Made by a program: the position numbers and the translations under genes | Source: CAIKZY01 sp044345075 | GTDB taxonomy: Bacteria > Actinomycetota > Actinomycetes > S36-B12 | Length of the DNA stretch: 9,982 bases | NCBI GenBank assembly: GCA_044345075.1 | Contig: JBIJBU010000065.1 | Location: 1-9,982 of the forward strand | Direction: 5' to 3' | Notes under the pieces: model-generated | The model's input: only the letters and a program-made list of their open reading frames with translations | The model's database searches: none | Told to the model about the DNA's origin: nothing | Shown here: one piece after another, positions 7,591 to 9,982 of the stretch | How the letters are laid out: the number at the start of each line of letters is the position of its first letter | Position numbering within the stretch: the stretch's first letter is position 1

Positions 7591-7596
7591 GGAGGT
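7591..7596 (+). promoter_or_regulatory. Strong ribosome binding site of the DUF7455 gene
   Basis: GGAGGT lies five bases before the ATG at 7602. It fixes the start and shows that this mRNA is leadered, in contrast to the divergent parE. Confidence 0.85.
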
Positions 7597-7601
7597 AGAG
7601 C

Positions 7602-7820
7602 ATGACCACGACATTCGCTACTCCTGTCCTGAGCGCTACTGATCGCTGCGATCGTTGCGGTGCACAGGCGTACGTGCGCGTCGTGCTCCCCGGCGGTTCT
7701 GATCTTCTTTTCTGCAGCCATCACTGGAATGCACACGAAGAGAAGTTGCGCCCGCAGGCTGCTGAGGTTGTCGACGAGACTCACAAACTGACCGCTGTCG
7801 CACCCGTCGACGAGCGCTAG
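7602..7820 (+). CDS. DUF7455 small zinc-ribbon-like protein
   Basis: This 72-residue protein has the DUF7455 pattern common in actinobacteria. CDRCGAQAYVRV gives Cys16 and Cys19, and LLFCSHHW gives Cys38 with His40 and His41. CxxC plus CxH(H) suggests one structural zinc site (inference). The tail is charged and ends in the typical ETHKLTAVAP stretch. The molecular function is not known to me. The gene is characteristically found near the principal sigma factor and parE in actinobacteria, as here, although in this window a crotonase gene sits between it and the sigma gene. The start is fixed by a GGAGGT site. The downstream crotonase begins seven bases after its stop, so the two are probably co-transcribed. 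Confidence 0.88.
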   Translation: MTTTFATPVLSATDRCDRCGAQAYVRVVLPGGSDLLFCSHHWNAHEEKLRPQAAEVVDETHKLTAVAPVDER

Positions 7821-7827
7821 TCACTCC

Positions 7828-8607
7828 TTGCCTGAGTACGACTTTCTGTCGGTCTCCACCGACGAACTCATCACGCGTATTGATCTCGCAAACCCTGAGC
7901 GTCGCAATGCCCTCAATGACGCACTACTCAATGAGCTCATCGAGGCACTGACTGACGCGGCCCGTGTCTCGCGAGTCGTGATCCTCGGAGCTCGCACTTC
8001 ATCGGGGGTCTGGTGCGCAGGGTTTGACATCACCTCACTCCCGACTGACGGCTCAATGCCCGATCCGGCCTCTAGCCCCTTCGATCGGGCCCTCTCCACG
8101 GTGCGAGAACTCCCCATCCCCGTGATTGCCGTGGTCGATGGCGGAGCCTGGGGTGGCGGTTGCAACCTCGCCTTGGCCTGTGACCTGCTCGTGGCAACAC
8201 ATGAAGCTTCCTTCGCAATCACGCCCGCGAAGCTTGGAGTGGCTTACGACTCGGCCGGCATTGCCGACTTCTTGGCTGCGCTGCCCGTCAACATTGCCCG
8301 CGAGATGTTCTTCACGGGTGAGTCGGTCACGGCGGCTCGTCTTGAGCACCTCGGAGTGGTCAACGCACTCTGCGACTCCCCCGGCGCTGCCAATGAAGCA
8401 GCCCACGCCATGGCACGCACCATTGCCTCGCGTGCACCACTGTCACTGCACTCGATCAAGGCAGAGATTGCGGCTCAGACCTCTCCCAGCAAATCAGACC
8501 CCGAGGCGCTACTACGCATGCGCAAGCAGGCCTGGGCCAGCGATGACTTCCGTGAAGGCCGAGCAGCCTTCGTTGATCGTCGCCCCGCGAACTTCCGGGG
8601 CGTGTGA
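7828..8607 (+). CDS. Crotonase-superfamily enzyme resembling methylmalonyl-CoA decarboxylase (ScpB/YgfG)
   Basis: This 259-residue crotonase-fold enzyme acts on an acyl-CoA thioester. The oxyanion-hole segments are CAGFDITSLP (63-72) and DGGAWGGGCNLALACDLL (104-121). The acid/base glutamates of true enoyl-CoA hydratases are not evident: the FxxPExxLG region reads FAITPAKLGVAYDSAG. Compared from memory with E. coli methylmalonyl-CoA decarboxylase, alignment is nearly gap-free: Gly110 and Tyr140 are kept, His66 is Phe66, and the ends match (MRKQAWASDDFREG..AF..RRPANFRG). A decarboxylase or related lyase is therefore likelier than a hydratase, but the substrate is unproven. The start is TTG at 7828: an in-frame TGA lies at 7789, no ATG or GTG lies between, and the next Met is residue 77. 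It follows the DUF7455 stop by seven bases without a clear ribosome site, suggesting translational reinitiation. It is convergent with the sigma gene. Confidence 0.88.
   Translation: MPEYDFLSVSTDELITRIDLANPERRNALNDALLNELIEALTDAARVSRVVILGARTSSGVWCAGFDITSLPTDGSMPDPASSPFDRALSTVRELPIPVIAVVDGGAWGGGCNLALACDLLVATHEASFAITPAKLGVAYDSAGIADFLAALPVNIAREMFFTGESVTAARLEHLGVVNALCDSPGAANEAAHAMARTIASRAPLSLHSIKAEIAAQTSPSKSDPEALLRMRKQAWASDDFREGRAAFVDRRPANFRGV
8581..8602 (+). terminator. GC-rich hairpin at the convergent end of the crotonase and sigma genes
   Basis: CGCCCCG (8581-8587) pairs perfectly with CGGGGCG (8596-8602) around an eight-base loop, inside the last codons of the crotonase gene. There is no T tract on either strand. 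With only three bases between the two stop codons, any terminator for the + strand gene must overlap coding sequence. It could be a tract-less terminator or a chance effect of high GC. Confidence 0.25.
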
Positions 8608-8610
8608 CAT

Positions 8611-9982
<1,372 letters not shown>

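Larger units (their letters stand above)
7410..7601. promoter_or_regulatory. Divergent promoter region between parE and the DUF7455 gene
   Basis: This 192-bp intergenic region holds the parE -10 box at its left end and a strong DUF7455 ribosome site at its right end. No strict TAnnnT -10 box is visible for the rightward genes, so their promoter is unresolved. A short perfect inverted repeat, GTGAA-GGAT-TTCAC at 7472-7485, is the only symmetrical element noticed; it is too short to name as an operator. Confidence 0.5.

Overview
The window looks like chromosomal core sequence from a high-GC actinobacterium (Actinomycetota). Four things point there: a principal sigma factor of the HrdB/SigA type with a Lys/Ala-rich N-terminal extension; a separate topoisomerase IV pair (ParC and ParE) of actinobacterial type; a DUF7455 zinc-ribbon gene lying between parE and the sigma gene, a recognised actinobacterial neighbourhood; and probable leaderless genes with a TAnnnT box six bases before the ATG. 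The order or genus cannot be fixed from the sequence alone.

Layout from left to right: (1) parC, + strand, 5' end cut off by the window, ending in a one-base stop/start overlap (TGATG) with (2) a sucrase/ferredoxin-like thioredoxin-fold [2Fe-2S] protein. (3) An FprA-type ferredoxin/adrenodoxin reductase, - strand, is convergent with gene 2, and the two share a CTAG palindrome that supplies both stop codons. (4) A small beta-carbonic anhydrase, + strand, is divergent from fprA, probably leaderless and followed by a hairpin terminator. (5) parE, - strand, is convergent with the carbonic anhydrase and also probably leaderless. (6) A 72-residue DUF7455 zinc-ribbon gene, + strand, is divergent from parE, followed seven bases later by (7) a crotonase that starts at TTG and resembles E. 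coli methylmalonyl-CoA decarboxylase. (8) The principal sigma factor, - strand, is convergent with the crotonase with only three bases between the stop codons; it runs off the right edge inside a 36-bp tandem repeat.

Together, ParC and ParE would form the chromosome-decatenating topoisomerase IV, although they are transcribed toward each other and separated by two redox genes and a carbonic anhydrase. The ferredoxin-like protein and FprA are plausible electron-transfer partners. The sigma factor directs RNA polymerase to housekeeping promoters. Coding density is very high. The only sizeable intergenic stretches are the two divergent promoter regions at 4608-4759 and 7410-7601, and no gene-free stretch reaches 300 bases.

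I found no CRISPR array, insertion sequence, phage gene, tRNA/rRNA or defence system, and nothing I would call a new biological system. The most interesting points are a predicted bis-histidinyl [2Fe-2S] protein tail-to-tail with a ferredoxin reductase, a decarboxylase-like crotonase beside the sigma gene, the charge-segregated and repeat-expanding N terminus of the sigma factor, and the two matching leaderless promoter boxes.
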